Source: Serinus canaria
Lineage: Eukaryota > Chordata > Aves > Passeriformes > Fringillidae
NCBI RefSeq assembly: GCF_022539315.1
Contig: NC_066333.1
Span: 2,108,001 to 2,172,000 of the forward strand
Length of the DNA: 64,000 nucleotides
Direction: 5' to 3'
Below the pieces are notes generated by a model that saw only the letters and a list, made by a program, of their open reading frames with translations, was not told the origin of the DNA and did not search any database. The position numbers and the translations under genes are program-made. Shown here piece by piece: positions 24,133-35,191 of this stretch (position 1 is the stretch's first letter; each line of letters starts with the position of its first letter).

Positions 24133-24376
24133 CAGCTGGAGCTGTGCCAGGGAGGCTCAGGCTGGAGATCAGGAAAGGCTCTTCCCCAGAGGGTGCTGGC
24201 ACTGCCCAGGCTGCCCAGGGAATGGGCACAGCCCCGAGGCTGCCAGAGCTCCAGGAGCGTTGGGACAGCGCTGCCAGGGATGCCCAGGGTGGGGCTGTTG
24301 GGGGGTCTGGGCAGGGCTGGGGCTGCCCTGGGTGATCCTGGGGGTCCCTCCCAGCCCAGGACATTCTGTGATCCCT
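24133..24376 (+). mobile_element. CR1 LINE 3' fragment
   Basis: Full 3' UTR tail of the CR1 type also seen at 8836 (minus) and 53349 (plus), ending ACATTCTGTGATCC. This copy keeps the colinear order of blocks and so serves as reference for the rearranged copy at 53321. Confidence 0.88.
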
Positions 24377-26655
24377 TGTCCAACACAGAGGGTGCTCCTG
24401 GCTGTTCAGTGCAGGGGCAGGATTGGTTTTGTGGCACAGCAAGGAGATAAATCTGCTTCTCTTTGGTACTGAAGGGTGTCCTTGTGGTTTGCTGGGAGCA
24501 AAGTGGCCCCCTTGGAGCCAGCCTGGCCCTGTTGTGCTGCATGGCCACCCCAGAGCAGGGTTTGTCCCTGCCACCACCCCACAGCCCACTCTGGAGGGGA
24601 CACAGTCATGCAAAGGAGTAAAGGCTCATCTCCCAGCCAGTCAGACCTTTCCAGGGAACTTGAGCACAGTGGGTGGATGGTGCTGAAAAATCATTGCTGC
24701 CTGACTGTGAAGTGCCAGGCATGGCAAGGAGCTGAAATCCAGGGCTTGAGAGGGCTGGGGATTAACACCAGGGGCTCAGGCTCGTGCAGGCAGCAAACTT
24801 CAGCAGGACTTTCCCTTGGAGGAGAACAGAGTGGCTGATACTGAGATGGGGAGAGCAGAGCTCATTGCTGTGGTGTTATTTTAATCGAGGTTGTGTAACT
24901 TTACCTTGTTCTGAACTCCCAAACTTCTCTGGCTGGTACTAGGAACAGTGCCACAGCACGAGCCTCGAAGCAAGAAGCCTTGGAAGCTTCCCAGGAAGGC
25001 TGGGGAGTCAAAGATGTGCAGCTTAATATAGAGACAAAGTTTGAGCAGGCAGCAAAACACAGGGTCTGCTGGGTGAAGTCACAGCATTACTCACTTTCAT
25101 GGCTGCTCTCCCTCCTGAGGGCCAGCTGAGTAAGGATTTCTTCCTCTGCCAAAGGAATTTCTCAAGTGGCAAGGAGAAGAGTGCTGAAGTGATTCCCACA
25201 GGGATGATTTGCCTGGGTTCAGTCAAGGACTGGACCTGCTGAGACTGCTCCCCACGGGGCTGTAAACCTGAGGCACTCCTGGTCCATGGGTGAATATTGC
25301 ACGGGCTGGGATGGGAAAGGGCAGCTGGAGGGGCAGGGAAGGACAGTGACTGTTCCATGGCCACACACAGAGAAGTGTGGCCCAGAAATGTTGGTTCAAT
25401 ATTTACAATTTGAACACTTCCATTTCCCTATACTGTCATGTGTTATAGGGAAAAAGAGTCTTTATAGTTTTACAAGAAGATTCCAGCTTTAAGATTAAGG
25501 TATCTCTTTATCTTTCTTATCTGGGACTTGATTTTGTCTTTACTGATCTGCTTGTGTTTAGGTTATTTTTTTTACATGTAGAGCATGTTTTTTTTACATG
25601 CAGATCAAAGCAGAAAGCTCGAGGGGACTTCACACCATGGGGCTGTCCCAAGGCCAGCAGGTTGCTTACAGTGGTGAGGGGAAGGGCAAAAGGGGGGGGT
25701 CCTCCTGCCTCATCTGGCCCTGGGCACACAGACCTGCCCCCCTTAGTGCCAATCCTGACATCCCAGCGCTGTCCTTGGAGCAAAGCCTTGAATTTCAGGA
25801 ATTTCCAGAGCAGACTTGCTCCCCCCAGCCTGCCCAGCCCCACACTCTGAATCTCCTTTCAGCAGAGCCAGCAAAGGGTTTGCAGGCAGCTTCTGATCCC
25901 AGAAGTGATTCCTTCCAGCCCCTGTGACAGCTCTAAGTGCTGCAAGTGAGCAATTGCTGTTATCCACACGGGATCTGGAAATCACAGTGATTGTGCAGGA
26001 TGTGAGAGGGACCTGCCAGCTGCAGGTCGTGGTCCTTTCCTGCCAAAGCCACTTGAACTCCCGCCCTTGCCACCAGACACGTGCTCCTGGGACAGGGCAC
26101 TCTTCTCACTGCATTTGCTGCTCTCTTATGGCTTGAAAGAAACAGCTCTTTTCCAGGCTCAAACCTCCTCCTGGAATACCTGACTCCAACACTGAATAGA
26201 CAGAAAAGCCACTCAATGGGAAAGAACTTTGTGTTGTCCCTGTAAATCTTTCATCCAATGCCTTCCACAGGCACCAGGAGAGATCTCAGGGTGTGCTCTT
26301 TGTGAGAGCATTGCAGAGATTAGGGGGGATAAATGTCAGTCCATCCACAGCTCCCTGTCACTTAGCTGAGCTGCTGCTCCAGCAGGCAGGGAGGAATGGG
26401 AATTTTTCTTTTCAGTCCTCCACAGGACCTGTTCCTATGGAAAATCAGCTATTCCTCATGGATGGGGTGGGATCAGCCCCCCCCAAACTGGCTGGGTTGG
26501 TGTGTCCAAATCATGTCAGGGCATCCTCCAGTGCAAGGGAGAGCAGCAGTCACAATTCAGACTTGGCCACAGGGAGATAAAATGAGAGAATCCAGTCTGA
26601 GCTTGCCAGGAGGGCTGGGGTAGGTGCTCGTGTGTGTGCTCTGTCAGCCTGCCCT
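24377..26655. other. Single-copy sequence, no gene recognised
   Basis: About 2.3 kb without recognised repeats or exons. Short G and T runs occur near 25690 and 25570-25600. Confidence 0.45.
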
Positions 26656-26659
26656 GAGC

Positions 26660-26791
26660 TGCTCCTGCAGGATGCTGTGGTTTCACTGTGGCTGGAGGTG
26701 CTGAAGGGAAGACTGGACCTGCCATGGTCTGGTGGGCAAGGCAGTGTTGGATCACTCAGTGATCTCAAAGGTCTTTTCCAGCTTCATTGAC
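26660..26791 (+). mobile_element. CR1 LINE 3' tail
   Basis: Ends GATCTCAAAGGTCTTTTCCA then GCTTCATTGA, a typical CR1 3' terminus. A family A LTR starts directly at its end (26792), where the ATTCTATG-type tail would be expected. Confidence 0.75.
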
Positions 26792-27343
26792 TGTCACATG
26801 ATGTTTTCTGAGAAATCCCTTTGCCAGGATTTCTTCTCCTGGGAAGCTGAGAAGCCTCAGAGAAAAATGTAAATAAAAATATCTGATTCTCCTCTCCTGT
26901 GTTTGCTGCTTTGGAATGTGGTCTGGAGGTTGTTTACCAACAGCTGCCTCTTTGATTGGTTCCATGTGAACTGTTTTTACTTAAAGATCAATCAAAGCCA
27001 GCTGTGAGTGACTTTCTGAGGAGTCACAGGTTTTTATTATTCATTCTTCTCTAGCTTCCTGATGTATCCTTTATAGTTTAGTGTAGTTTTAGTATAGCAT
27101 AATATGATGTAATGTAATATGATGTAATATGATGTAATGTAATGTAATGTTATAATAATATATATAATATCATATAATATAATATAATATAATATAATAT
27201 AATATAATATAATATAATATAATATAATATAATATATATAATATAATATAATATAATATAATATAATATAATATAATATAAGCCTTCTCAGAAGAAGGAG
27301 TCAGATTCTCATCTCTCACCTCGTCCTGGGGACAAACACCACC
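26792..27343 (+). mobile_element. Solo LTR, family A, microsatellite-expanded
   Basis: Starts TGTCACATG, shares the family A body (CCTGGGAAGCTGAGAAGCCT near 26840) and ends near GACAAACACCAC. The A/T-rich stretch before the terminal segment has become a long ATAAT array (27165-27280). No matching 6-bp duplication is visible, so the 3' end may be altered. Confidence 0.8.
27165..27280. repeat. ATAAT pentanucleotide microsatellite in LTR
   Basis: More than twenty TAATA-phase units with one interruption near 27232. It is preceded by variant TGATGTAATG repeats from about 27100. It occupies the place of the short A/T-rich polyadenylation region in the unexpanded copy at 21487. Confidence 0.95.
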
Positions 27344-28560
27344 CCTGACCCTGTGATATTCAGGAGTGCTTGCCTTGCACACTGAGCTGTGCCCAGGGAC
27401 CACAGCACAGCATGGAAGGTGCTGCCTGTGCTCCCTGCTGAGCCTCCACAGGGCAGGGCCTTCCAGGGACACCCTCTGGAGCAAAGCACACGCCAGCCCC
27501 AGGTCAGAACAGCTTCAGGATCCTGGAGAGCAGCTCCTAATAGCAGAATTCCTCTGCCTGGAACATCCTGCTTTGGCACCCCCGTCCAGACTGAAGCAGA
27601 GGCTGAACTTTGCTGGGAGCAATCCCTGGTCGTGGTTAACACTCGGTGGTGAGCAGAGAGGGGGCAGCTGGGTCCCTCATCCTGTGGCTGCCTGCTCTGA
27701 GCTTTGTGAGCACCTGCACCTGCAAGGAACAGGATCCTGGAGAATATCCCCTAATTTTCACTTTTTGAAGTAGATTAAACCGTGGCTCAGGAGGTCAAGT
27801 TTTGATCTGAGCATTAAAGCACTTCAGGAGAGACAGTTCCTGTTCAGGAGGAGTGAATTATTCGAGGACTATCACTGCCCAGCACATTTTTCTTCACTAA
27901 TGCCATTTCATGGCTAGAAAGTCTCAATTGCAAGTCACATGTGTAAACATTGGAGCAGTCATTTATCCAGTGCACAATTTGTAGGGATGACAAGTCATTT
28001 AAATAGTGTGTGTAACGCAGAAACCCCACTACTGATTTAGTGGCTTTATTATTACACTGTCAGGAAAATTAATGTTCTATTTGCACAAAGCCTCCATTCA
28101 GCTCCCTATCTGCAGCAGCACAGAGGCTGGGATGAGGGCTGAGTGTCCCGAGGATGGAGAGCTGTGTGGTGTCCCAGCTCCCAGAGGAATTGGCCTTTCC
28201 CAGGATTGCCTGGCACTGGGAACAGCACATCCCAATTACCAGCTGAGAAGGCCAACAGCAGAGTGACAGACAGCCCTGAGTGTGAACCCACAGCAATGAC
28301 TCACCCAGCACTGGCTCCTTTCCAATCAAATGGTGGCAATTCTTTTTTTTTTTTTGGTGGGCAGAGGTGCCTCAGGGAAAAGCACAGGAAGGAAAATATC
28401 AGCAACAAGCTCTGCAAAGGCAGAAACAACTCGTCTGTGTTTTATAACAAGAGGAAGGAAGATGCTCTCCCACGTCTCCCTGCAGTGTTTTCCAACAAGT
28501 TCAGTCAGATATAAACTGGCAGGAGAAGCAGGGGGGGCTGTTCCAAGGGGAGCACGAGGC
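27344..28560. other. Single-copy sequence, no gene recognised
   Basis: No dispersed repeat or exon recognised. A short T run lies near 28342-28353. Similarity to the minisatellite begins just before 28561. Confidence 0.45.
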
Positions 28561-28800
28561 AGGAGTGGGGTCAGGGAGGCAGGAGTGGGGTCAGGGAGGG
28601 AGGAGTGGGATCAGTGAGGGAGGAGTGGGACCAGTGAGGCAGGAGTGGGATCAGTGAGGCAGGAGTGGGGTCAGTGAGGCAGGAGTGGGATCAGTGAGGG
28701 AGGAGTGGGATCAGTGAGGCAGGAGTGGGATCAGTGAAGCAGGAGAGGGATCAGTGAAGCAGGAGAGGGATCAGTGATGGAGCAGTGGGGTCAGTGAGGG
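28561..28800. repeat. 20-bp minisatellite, 12 units
   Basis: Twelve consecutive units of exactly 20 bp with consensus AGGAGTGGGATCAGTGAGGC and no length variation. Substitutions are concentrated at unit positions 10, 15 and 18-20. A partial unit follows. No mobile element was recognised around it. Confidence 0.96.
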
Positions 28801-29062
28801 AGGAGTGATGTCCCAGGGCCTGGCTGAGAGCAGAGGGTCAAGCAGCCATGCTGGGCTCAGCCAGCCTTGTCTAGATGGGCTCATGGTGACAGATCCTGGA
28901 TCCAGCCAGGAAGCCAGGCTGGGATCAGCAAGGCCAAGCCCAGGCTTAGCTGTGGTCAGGCCAGGCTGGGAGCAAAGGGATGAGCACAGCAGGGAGCTCC
29001 AGGGAGCTCTCCCAGCTCCTTCCCAACAGCCCAGCAGTGGGATAGAGCTGCACCAGAGCTGG
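28801..29062. other. Single-copy sequence, no gene recognised
   Basis: Short unique stretch between the minisatellite and a CR1 tail. Confidence 0.4.
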
Positions 29063-29063
29063 C

Positions 29064-29305
29064 TCACAGAATCCCAGAATCCCAGAATCATTCTGCTTGG
29101 AAAAGACCTCCCAGAGCATCCAGTCCGAGCTGTGCCTGATCCCCACCTTGTCCCCAGCCCAGAGCACTGAGTGCCATGTCCAGTCATTCCTTGGACACCT
29201 TCAGGGATGGGCACTCCAACACCTCCCTGGGCAGCCCCTTCCAATGATTAACAACCCTTTCCATGAAGAAATTCCCCCTGAATTCCCTCCCCACCTGTGG
29301 GGTGC
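29064..29305 (-). mobile_element. CR1 LINE 3' fragment
   Basis: Begins with three near-repeats of AGAATCCC, the complement of the CR1 3' tail. It continues through CAGGGATGGGCACTCCAACA and a CCTTTCCATGAAGAAATT segment typical of the CR1 3' UTR on this strand. Confidence 0.85.
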
Positions 29306-29703
29306 TTTTTTGAGACAACTTTTGAACTCTTTTAATGAGGGTTCCTAATTTTCCAGATGTTGGGGGGCCTGGAGGGAAATTAAGGGAGCCACAAGGAGCC
29401 TGTGCACCCCGAGAAGCTCATCCTCAGTTCTATTTAGAGTTTCCTACCTCTCCTTTCAGGGAGAGTGCAAATCCCATGAGCCAGTTGTCTGGAAGAGGCA
29501 TGGCCAGGGGGTACAGACGGCTGTAAATATTCCCTGGTGTGATGGCAGCAACCTGGAGGAGGGAAAATAAACTGTCAGCTTGAGAAGTGAGAGAACAAAA
29601 CTGTTAATAAGAGCATCTAAACAGGCTCTGGAGCATGGAGCTGCACCAGGGAATGGATGCAGCATGGTGGTATCCACAGGGGCTTTTCCAGGGATCTCCC
29701 AGG
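29306..29703. other. Single-copy sequence, no gene recognised
   Basis: No repeat or exon recognised. Confidence 0.4.
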
Positions 29704-29708
29704 GCAGC

Positions 29709-30866
29709 TGTCCTAGGCTGTAAAATCTGTGTGTGTCCTATTTGCCATCTGTCAGAGCTGGGCAGCTCTCTGCTGTTCCTGGGGCAGTTTTCTTTCTCTC
29801 TCCCACAGCCCATCCTCCCTCCAGGAGATCTCTGCTGTCCATGGCCACTGAGTGTCCCTGCAGGGCTGATCAAATTCCACCATCCCATGGGGAGATGCTG
29901 CACCCAGGGGAGGAGCCAAGCATTCCTCCCTGGATCCAATCTGCCCTGGGAACAGCCCAGCAGCCTTTGCCCCCTGCATTCCCAGAGGAGCAGCTTTCTG
30001 CTGCCCTGCATTCCCAGAGGGAGAGCAGGCCCATCTCCAGCAGCCCTGGAGCTGCAGAGGAAAACTCCCCCCTTGTGCAGGATCCCTGCTCCAGCAGAGC
30101 CACAGCTGGCACTGCAGGAGGGCTGAGCCCCCCTGGGATGGGACTGTGCCACCACCCTGAGCCCCCTGGGATGGGACTGTGCCACCACCCTGAGCCCCCC
30201 TGGGATGGGACTGTGCCACCACCCTGAGCCCCCCTGGGATGGGACTGTGCCACCACCCTGAGCCCCCCTGGGATGGGACTGTGCCACCACCCTGAGCCCC
30301 CCTGGGATGGGACTGTGCCACCACCCTGAGCCCCCCTGGGATGGGACTGTGCCACCCACCCTGAGCCCCCTGGGATGGGACTGTGCCACCACCCTGAGCC
30401 CCCTGGGATGGGACTGTGCCACCACCCTGAGCCCCCCTGGGATGGGACTGTGCCACCACCCTGAGCCCCCTGGGATGGGACTGTGCCACCACCCTGAGCC
30501 CCCCTGGGATGGGACTGTGCCACCACCCTGAGCCCCCCTGGGATGGGACTGTGCCACCACCCTGAGCCCCCCTGGGATGGGACTGTGCCACCACCCTGAC
30601 ACACAGGGGCCAGGGCCTGTCTGACTCTGGCAGTGGCTTGTTTTCTGTTTTTTTTTTGTACTATTGCATTTTTATTTTTAATTTTCCTAATAAAATTAAA
30701 AATTAAAATTAAAAATTTTCCTAAAATTTTCCTATTCCCCATATCTTTTCCTGGGACCCTTTTATTTTCAAAATTACAATAATTCAGAGGGAGGGGGTTT
30801 TCATTTTCCATTTCAGGGGAGGCTCCTCCCTTCCTTAGCAGACACCTGGCTGTTCACACCAAGACA
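29709..30866 (+). mobile_element. Solo LTR, family D, longest minisatellite form, perfect 5-bp duplication
   Basis: Starts TGTCCTAGG and ends CCAAGACA. It is flanked by GCAGC at 29704-29708 and again at 30867-30871. The 1158-bp length is almost double the short family D form, mainly because of a 14-unit minisatellite (30121-30600). AATAAAA follows near 30690 within a locally duplicated AAAATT-rich patch. The 5-bp duplication suggests ERVL-type rather than ERVK-type integration. Confidence 0.88.
30121..30600. repeat. Minisatellite inside family D LTR, 14 units
   Basis: Fourteen nearly identical 33-35-bp units, the longest of the four arrays. The 332-codon minus-strand open frame crossing it is a repeat artefact: the 34-bp unit rotates through three stop-free readings (GWWHSPIPGG, VVAQSHPRG, GGGTVPSQG). 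Confidence 0.96.
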
Positions 30867-30871
30867 GCAGC

Positions 30872-31669
30872 AGAGCCTTCCAGCAGATCCCTTTGGGCAG
30901 GAGTCTCTGCAGGAGCCCTGTGGTGATGGGTGGGCAGGCAGGGACCTCTCAGAACAAACCTGGGCCCTCATCACATTCCCTGTGCTTCTTCCAAAGTGAG
31001 GATGCACTTGAGGGATTCCAGAAGGCTCTCATGGTGATGTGTCTAAACCAGGTGTGATGAGATGGGCTGAGAAGAAAATGAAACACCAGAGGAGAGCCAA
31101 CTGTCAAAGCCTTTACTTTTACCAGTGAGGCAACCAGATATTTATCCCTTTGGAATTCTTCCTGCCAGACCACAAGCAGAGGGAAGCAGAGCCAGCCTGA
31201 CCTGGTTTGCCATGTCTCTTCACATCTGCATTCTGATGAAGGCTCCCTTAATCATAGGGGTTGTGTAAAGCAATTTATTCTGCCATTTTCGTTTAGTTCC
31301 TTGCAGGTTTCTGAACCTTTTATGGAGCCTTGGGTGAAGCTGTTGAGCTCCTGCAATTGTGAGGCACAGGCACCAGAGCAGGTTGTCCATGAATATGAGG
31401 GATGAACATTCCAGGAGGGTTTCAGAGCACAGATGGACAGGGCTCTCAGTGACCTGATCCAGCCTTGAAGTTGCCTGCTTTGAATCTGTCTATGATTCCA
31501 AATTCTCTCTGCTACCATAGGACTAGAACAGGGATGTTTTATTAAAAGCCAAAATGTTTATTCAGTCTCTTAAATCTGCACGCTCAAGAAAGGAGAAATG
31601 ATTTCTTTTTATTTATAATAAAATTCGGAGGTTTCAGAACTAATCTGATGGAAACTTTGATGTCTTCTC

Positions 31670-31702
<33 letters not shown>

Positions 31703-33834
31703 GTGATAAGGGCTTGGCTTTGAAAACTAAAAGCCAAGAAATTATTAGTTAAAAAAGCAAGGGAAGTCCACTCCTGGTGACTTTCCCTTCTGGTTCCTGA
31801 GGGATGTGTTGAAATTCCAAGCTGCTCTGGAAGCTGACTGCAAGGAGACACCACAGGAGCTCAGCTCTCCTGGAAATGCTCTCTGTGTGGGAGAGGAGAG
31901 AGGGAGGCATTTAAGGATAAGAAAAGTGAGGCAGGAGGGAGCAAAGCTGCTCAGCAGTCAGATGGAGTTAGTTTCTGCCAGCTCTGGATGCCCCACTGGG
32001 CTCTACCTGCTCCGGCAGTGCTAAGAGCAGAGCTGCCTGTGCTGGATCAGCTGCCCTGCCCAGGGGAGGTGGGATGTGGGCCAAAAAGTGCTTTTAGGCC
32101 AGGCTGTGACCTACTGAAGGGATGGAGTGGTGTCACTGAGCTGTCCCTGCCCTGCTGTGTCCCTCTCCTGGGGAGGGAGTGGAGTCCCTGGCCCCAGATT
32201 GAGCCGAGGGGTTGAATCCCTGCTGGAGGCTGGGGAGGGCACTTGCAGTGGGAATGCTGCAAACAGGAGGTCTGAGGTCTCAGGAAGGGGCAATTTTCCA
32301 GTGAAGATGGGCCAGGACACATCTGGATGTGGAGTTTGGGGTGGCACCATTAGTGAGAGATGGTGATCTGACCAACTGCACAAGCAGCCCATGAAATGAG
32401 TGGGGTTTCCTCTTCTGCATAGCATGGAAATGGAATAATTAACCAGGGAAAGTGTGATAAGCAATTAAAGAAAAGTGGGATGTGTGAAAGGAAAGAAATC
32501 TGAACCAGTAAAATGGAGAGTCCATAGCTTAACACAGCAGGGATATGGAAATACTGCACAAGGAAAGGTGGGAATGCAATTTCCAGACCCTTTGTTTCCA
32601 CCTCTCTCCATGAGGAGTTCCTTGCAGCTGGGCTTGGTCCTGTCCCTGGATGAAGGAACCTGGTGGATGAAACCCCAGCTTGTATCAGGGAGTGAGGAGA
32701 GCTGGCAGCTGGAAGGGAGCACACTGGGACACCCTGTTAATTGTGGTGAATGACCCAAACCAGAGCATGGAAAATCTGAAATGAGCAATATCCTTGACTG
32801 TGAGCCCAGTGACAATGGCAGGAAAACGGGGAAAAGTTGTGGGAAGGGCCTGGGTGATCTTTTAGAGCAATGGGGAGGGGAGAAGAAGGCTTGAGAGGGG
32901 AGGATTCACAATGAAATCTGCCACCTGGAACTGGTTGGAAAGATCAGCTCTGCACCTCTTGTTCTGAAAATGCAGTGGTTTAGAAGAGGCTTTATTTTTT
33001 CTTTATTTTGTGTTAATTTCCTTTATTTTAAATTACCCCTGGCTTTAGGCTTCTGCTGCTGTTTCTTTAATTCAGCCTCAATCTGTGTAGAACCCAATGT
33101 CCTGTGGATGCTCTCTAAGAACTGCCCTTTGTGCCAGTGGATCCACAGCAGCTCAGGTTCCTGCCAGGAAAAGACTTTTACCCACTTTTGGGCAGTATCT
33201 GCACCTCTGGAAGAAAATTCACTGCAAGAAACCAAAAAGGGACCCTGGCACTGTGTGTCCCTGAAGGACAGGGGCATAGTTCTGGGTTATCCTTGGCAAC
33301 TACTGCAGGGATAAATGGGCAGGAATTCTCTGACTCCACATGGGATATTTTGGCTGGCTGGACACTGACCTCTCTGTGCTGTTTGGTGACTCCTGAAATA
33401 CATTCAGCACAGAGCAGGATGATTTTAAACTCACCCTACACAGCACTTCTGTCCATCCCCACTTGAACCAGCAGTGCCACTAACTGTAGTAAATGTATTT
33501 ATTTCCCTGCTTTATCTTGTTAAACCCCTGCTTTTCTCTGCTGCTGCACCTCAGAGATGTCAGCTCAGTGCTAACCTGGTAAAGCTGGAGAGCTGGGCCC
33601 AGGGGAGAGTGAGGGAGAGGTTGCTGGGGAGGCATCCAGCAGCTGAAGTAGAAAAAATGTGACTTTATAAATCCTTCATCCCCTACATCTTTCCAGAAAC
33701 ATTTCTCAGCAGCTTCCTTATGGAAAATTAAATTCTACTCCGGCTGTGCTTCACTCTAACTCCCTCTGTACTTCAAAACAGCCTCGCTCTGTCATTTCTT
33801 TGGAACAGCAGGGATTGTCTGTGCTCCTCAGTTT
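30872..33834. other. Single-copy sequence, no gene recognised
   Basis: Almost 3 kb with no recognised dispersed element except a T29 run at 31674-31702. No exon or RNA gene was recognised. Confidence 0.45.
31674..31702. repeat. Poly-T tract (29 T)
   Basis: Uninterrupted mononucleotide run with no recognisable retroposon beside it. Confidence 0.95.
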
Positions 33835-33839
33835 GACTG

Positions 33840-34488
33840 TGTCCTGGATTGCCAGGCAAGCTGTGTTCTCTCTGCCAGCTCTATGGCAGCTGTCTCCTGT
33901 CCATTGGGCAGTTTTCCTTATCTCTTCCACACCCACTCCTCCCTCAGGCAGACCCCTGCTGATAACAGGCCATGGAATGTCCCTGCATGGCTGATAAGAA
34001 CTGCAGCATCCCATTGGGAGATGGGAGCCCAGGGGGAGGAGCCAAGCATTCCTGCCTGGATATAATCTGGAGGTTCTGGAACACCAGCACAGCTTCTCCA
34101 CTGGATTTCCCAGAGGAACAGCAGCTGCCTCTTCCCCTGGATCTTCAGAGGCAGAGTGCACCTTTCTCCAGGATCCCTGCTCCAGCAGAACCACCCCTGG
34201 CACTGCAGGAGGGCTGAGCCACAATTCCAATGGGACTGCTGCCAGCACCCTGGCCCACAGGGTGTCAGGCTGAGTTCTGACTCTGGCAGTGTTCTAGTGT
34301 ACTCCATTGTTTATTTTATCCTTTATTTTCTTCCCTATTAAAGAACTGTTATTCCTGCTCCCATATTTTTGCCTGAGAGCCCCTTAATTTAAAATTCATA
34401 GCAATTCAGAGGGACAGGGTTTGCATTTTCCATTTCAGGGGAGGCTCCTGCCTTCCTTAGCAGACTCCTGGCTTTCCAAACCAAGACA
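33840..34488 (+). mobile_element. Solo LTR, family D, short form with 5-bp duplication
   Basis: Starts TGTCCTGG and ends CCAAGACA. The flanks GACTG (33835-33839) and GCCTG (34489-34493) form a 5-bp duplication with one difference. The body closely matches 6272-6922 and keeps a single unit of the minisatellite progenitor (about 34211-34270). ATTAAA lies near 34337. Confidence 0.87.
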
Positions 34489-34493
34489 GCCTG

Positions 34494-35125
34494 GTCTCAG
34501 AGCAAAGTAAAAGTAAGGAAAGCATCTCTCAGCCTATCTGATGATGTGGCTTGAAGGGCACAAGGGTGGGGAAACATCAGAAAATGAGTCAGGATCTTCT
34601 GGGACTATGACATGTCATCAGGAGGAGCAGAGCACTGCTGGGAGCCCCTCTCCCTGTCAGGCTGCCTGAGAACCACACAAGGGCTGGGCTTGTGCAGAGC
34701 CCTGCAGCCCTCCCTGTCCCAGTGCTGCTAGGGGAGCTGCCCATCCCTGTGTCTGGAACACTCTGAGGAAGCTGGAGAAGGGTTCTCCTGGCATTGCCCC
34801 TGCTGGAGCTGCTCTGGCCTCACCTGTGTGTGTTTACCTGCACCCCTGCCCCTCTGCTCACCCTGGCTGTGCCCATCTGGCATCAGGGATGGAAGGCCAG
34901 AGCTGGCACAAGGATTTATAACCCTGTATCAAAAGCTTCTGTGGGATTTCCCAGAAATCCCAAATCCACTGGGCAGGGACCCCGAGCTGGGAGTTTTGAT
35001 CAGGAGTCACTGGTATAAAACGTGAGGTTCAGTGAACACCAAAGCTGCCCTGAATGAGTCAGTGGTTCTGGAGAGGCACTTTGAGGCCACACACATGAGC
35101 CTTGTTCTGGAGAGTTATCCAAGAG
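34494..35125. other. Single-copy sequence, no gene recognised
   Basis: No repeat or exon recognised. Confidence 0.4.
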
Positions 35126-35191
35126 CACAGAATCAGGGAATCCAGGATGGTTTGAGCTGGAAGGGCCTTCAGGTTCCAGCCCTTGCCATGC
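35126..35191 (-). mobile_element. CR1 LINE 3' tail, cut by an LTR
   Basis: About 65 bp of CR1 3' end (CAGAATCAGGGAATCCAGG, then GGAAGGGCCTTCAGG) stops exactly where the family D LTR begins at 35192. I could not identify the rest of the CR1 on the far side. Confidence 0.6.

Noticed and set aside
29604..30811. Overlapping minus-strand open frames of 280-332 codons
   Set aside because: They cross the 34-bp minisatellite. A unit whose length is not a multiple of three and which lacks stops in all readings keeps every frame open. Composition is a rotating repeat, not a protein.
29709..34488. Family D LTRs at 29709 and 33840 as a provirus pair
   Set aside because: Each has its own 5-bp duplication, they belong to different sub-forms (array and no array), and the interior is unique sequence.
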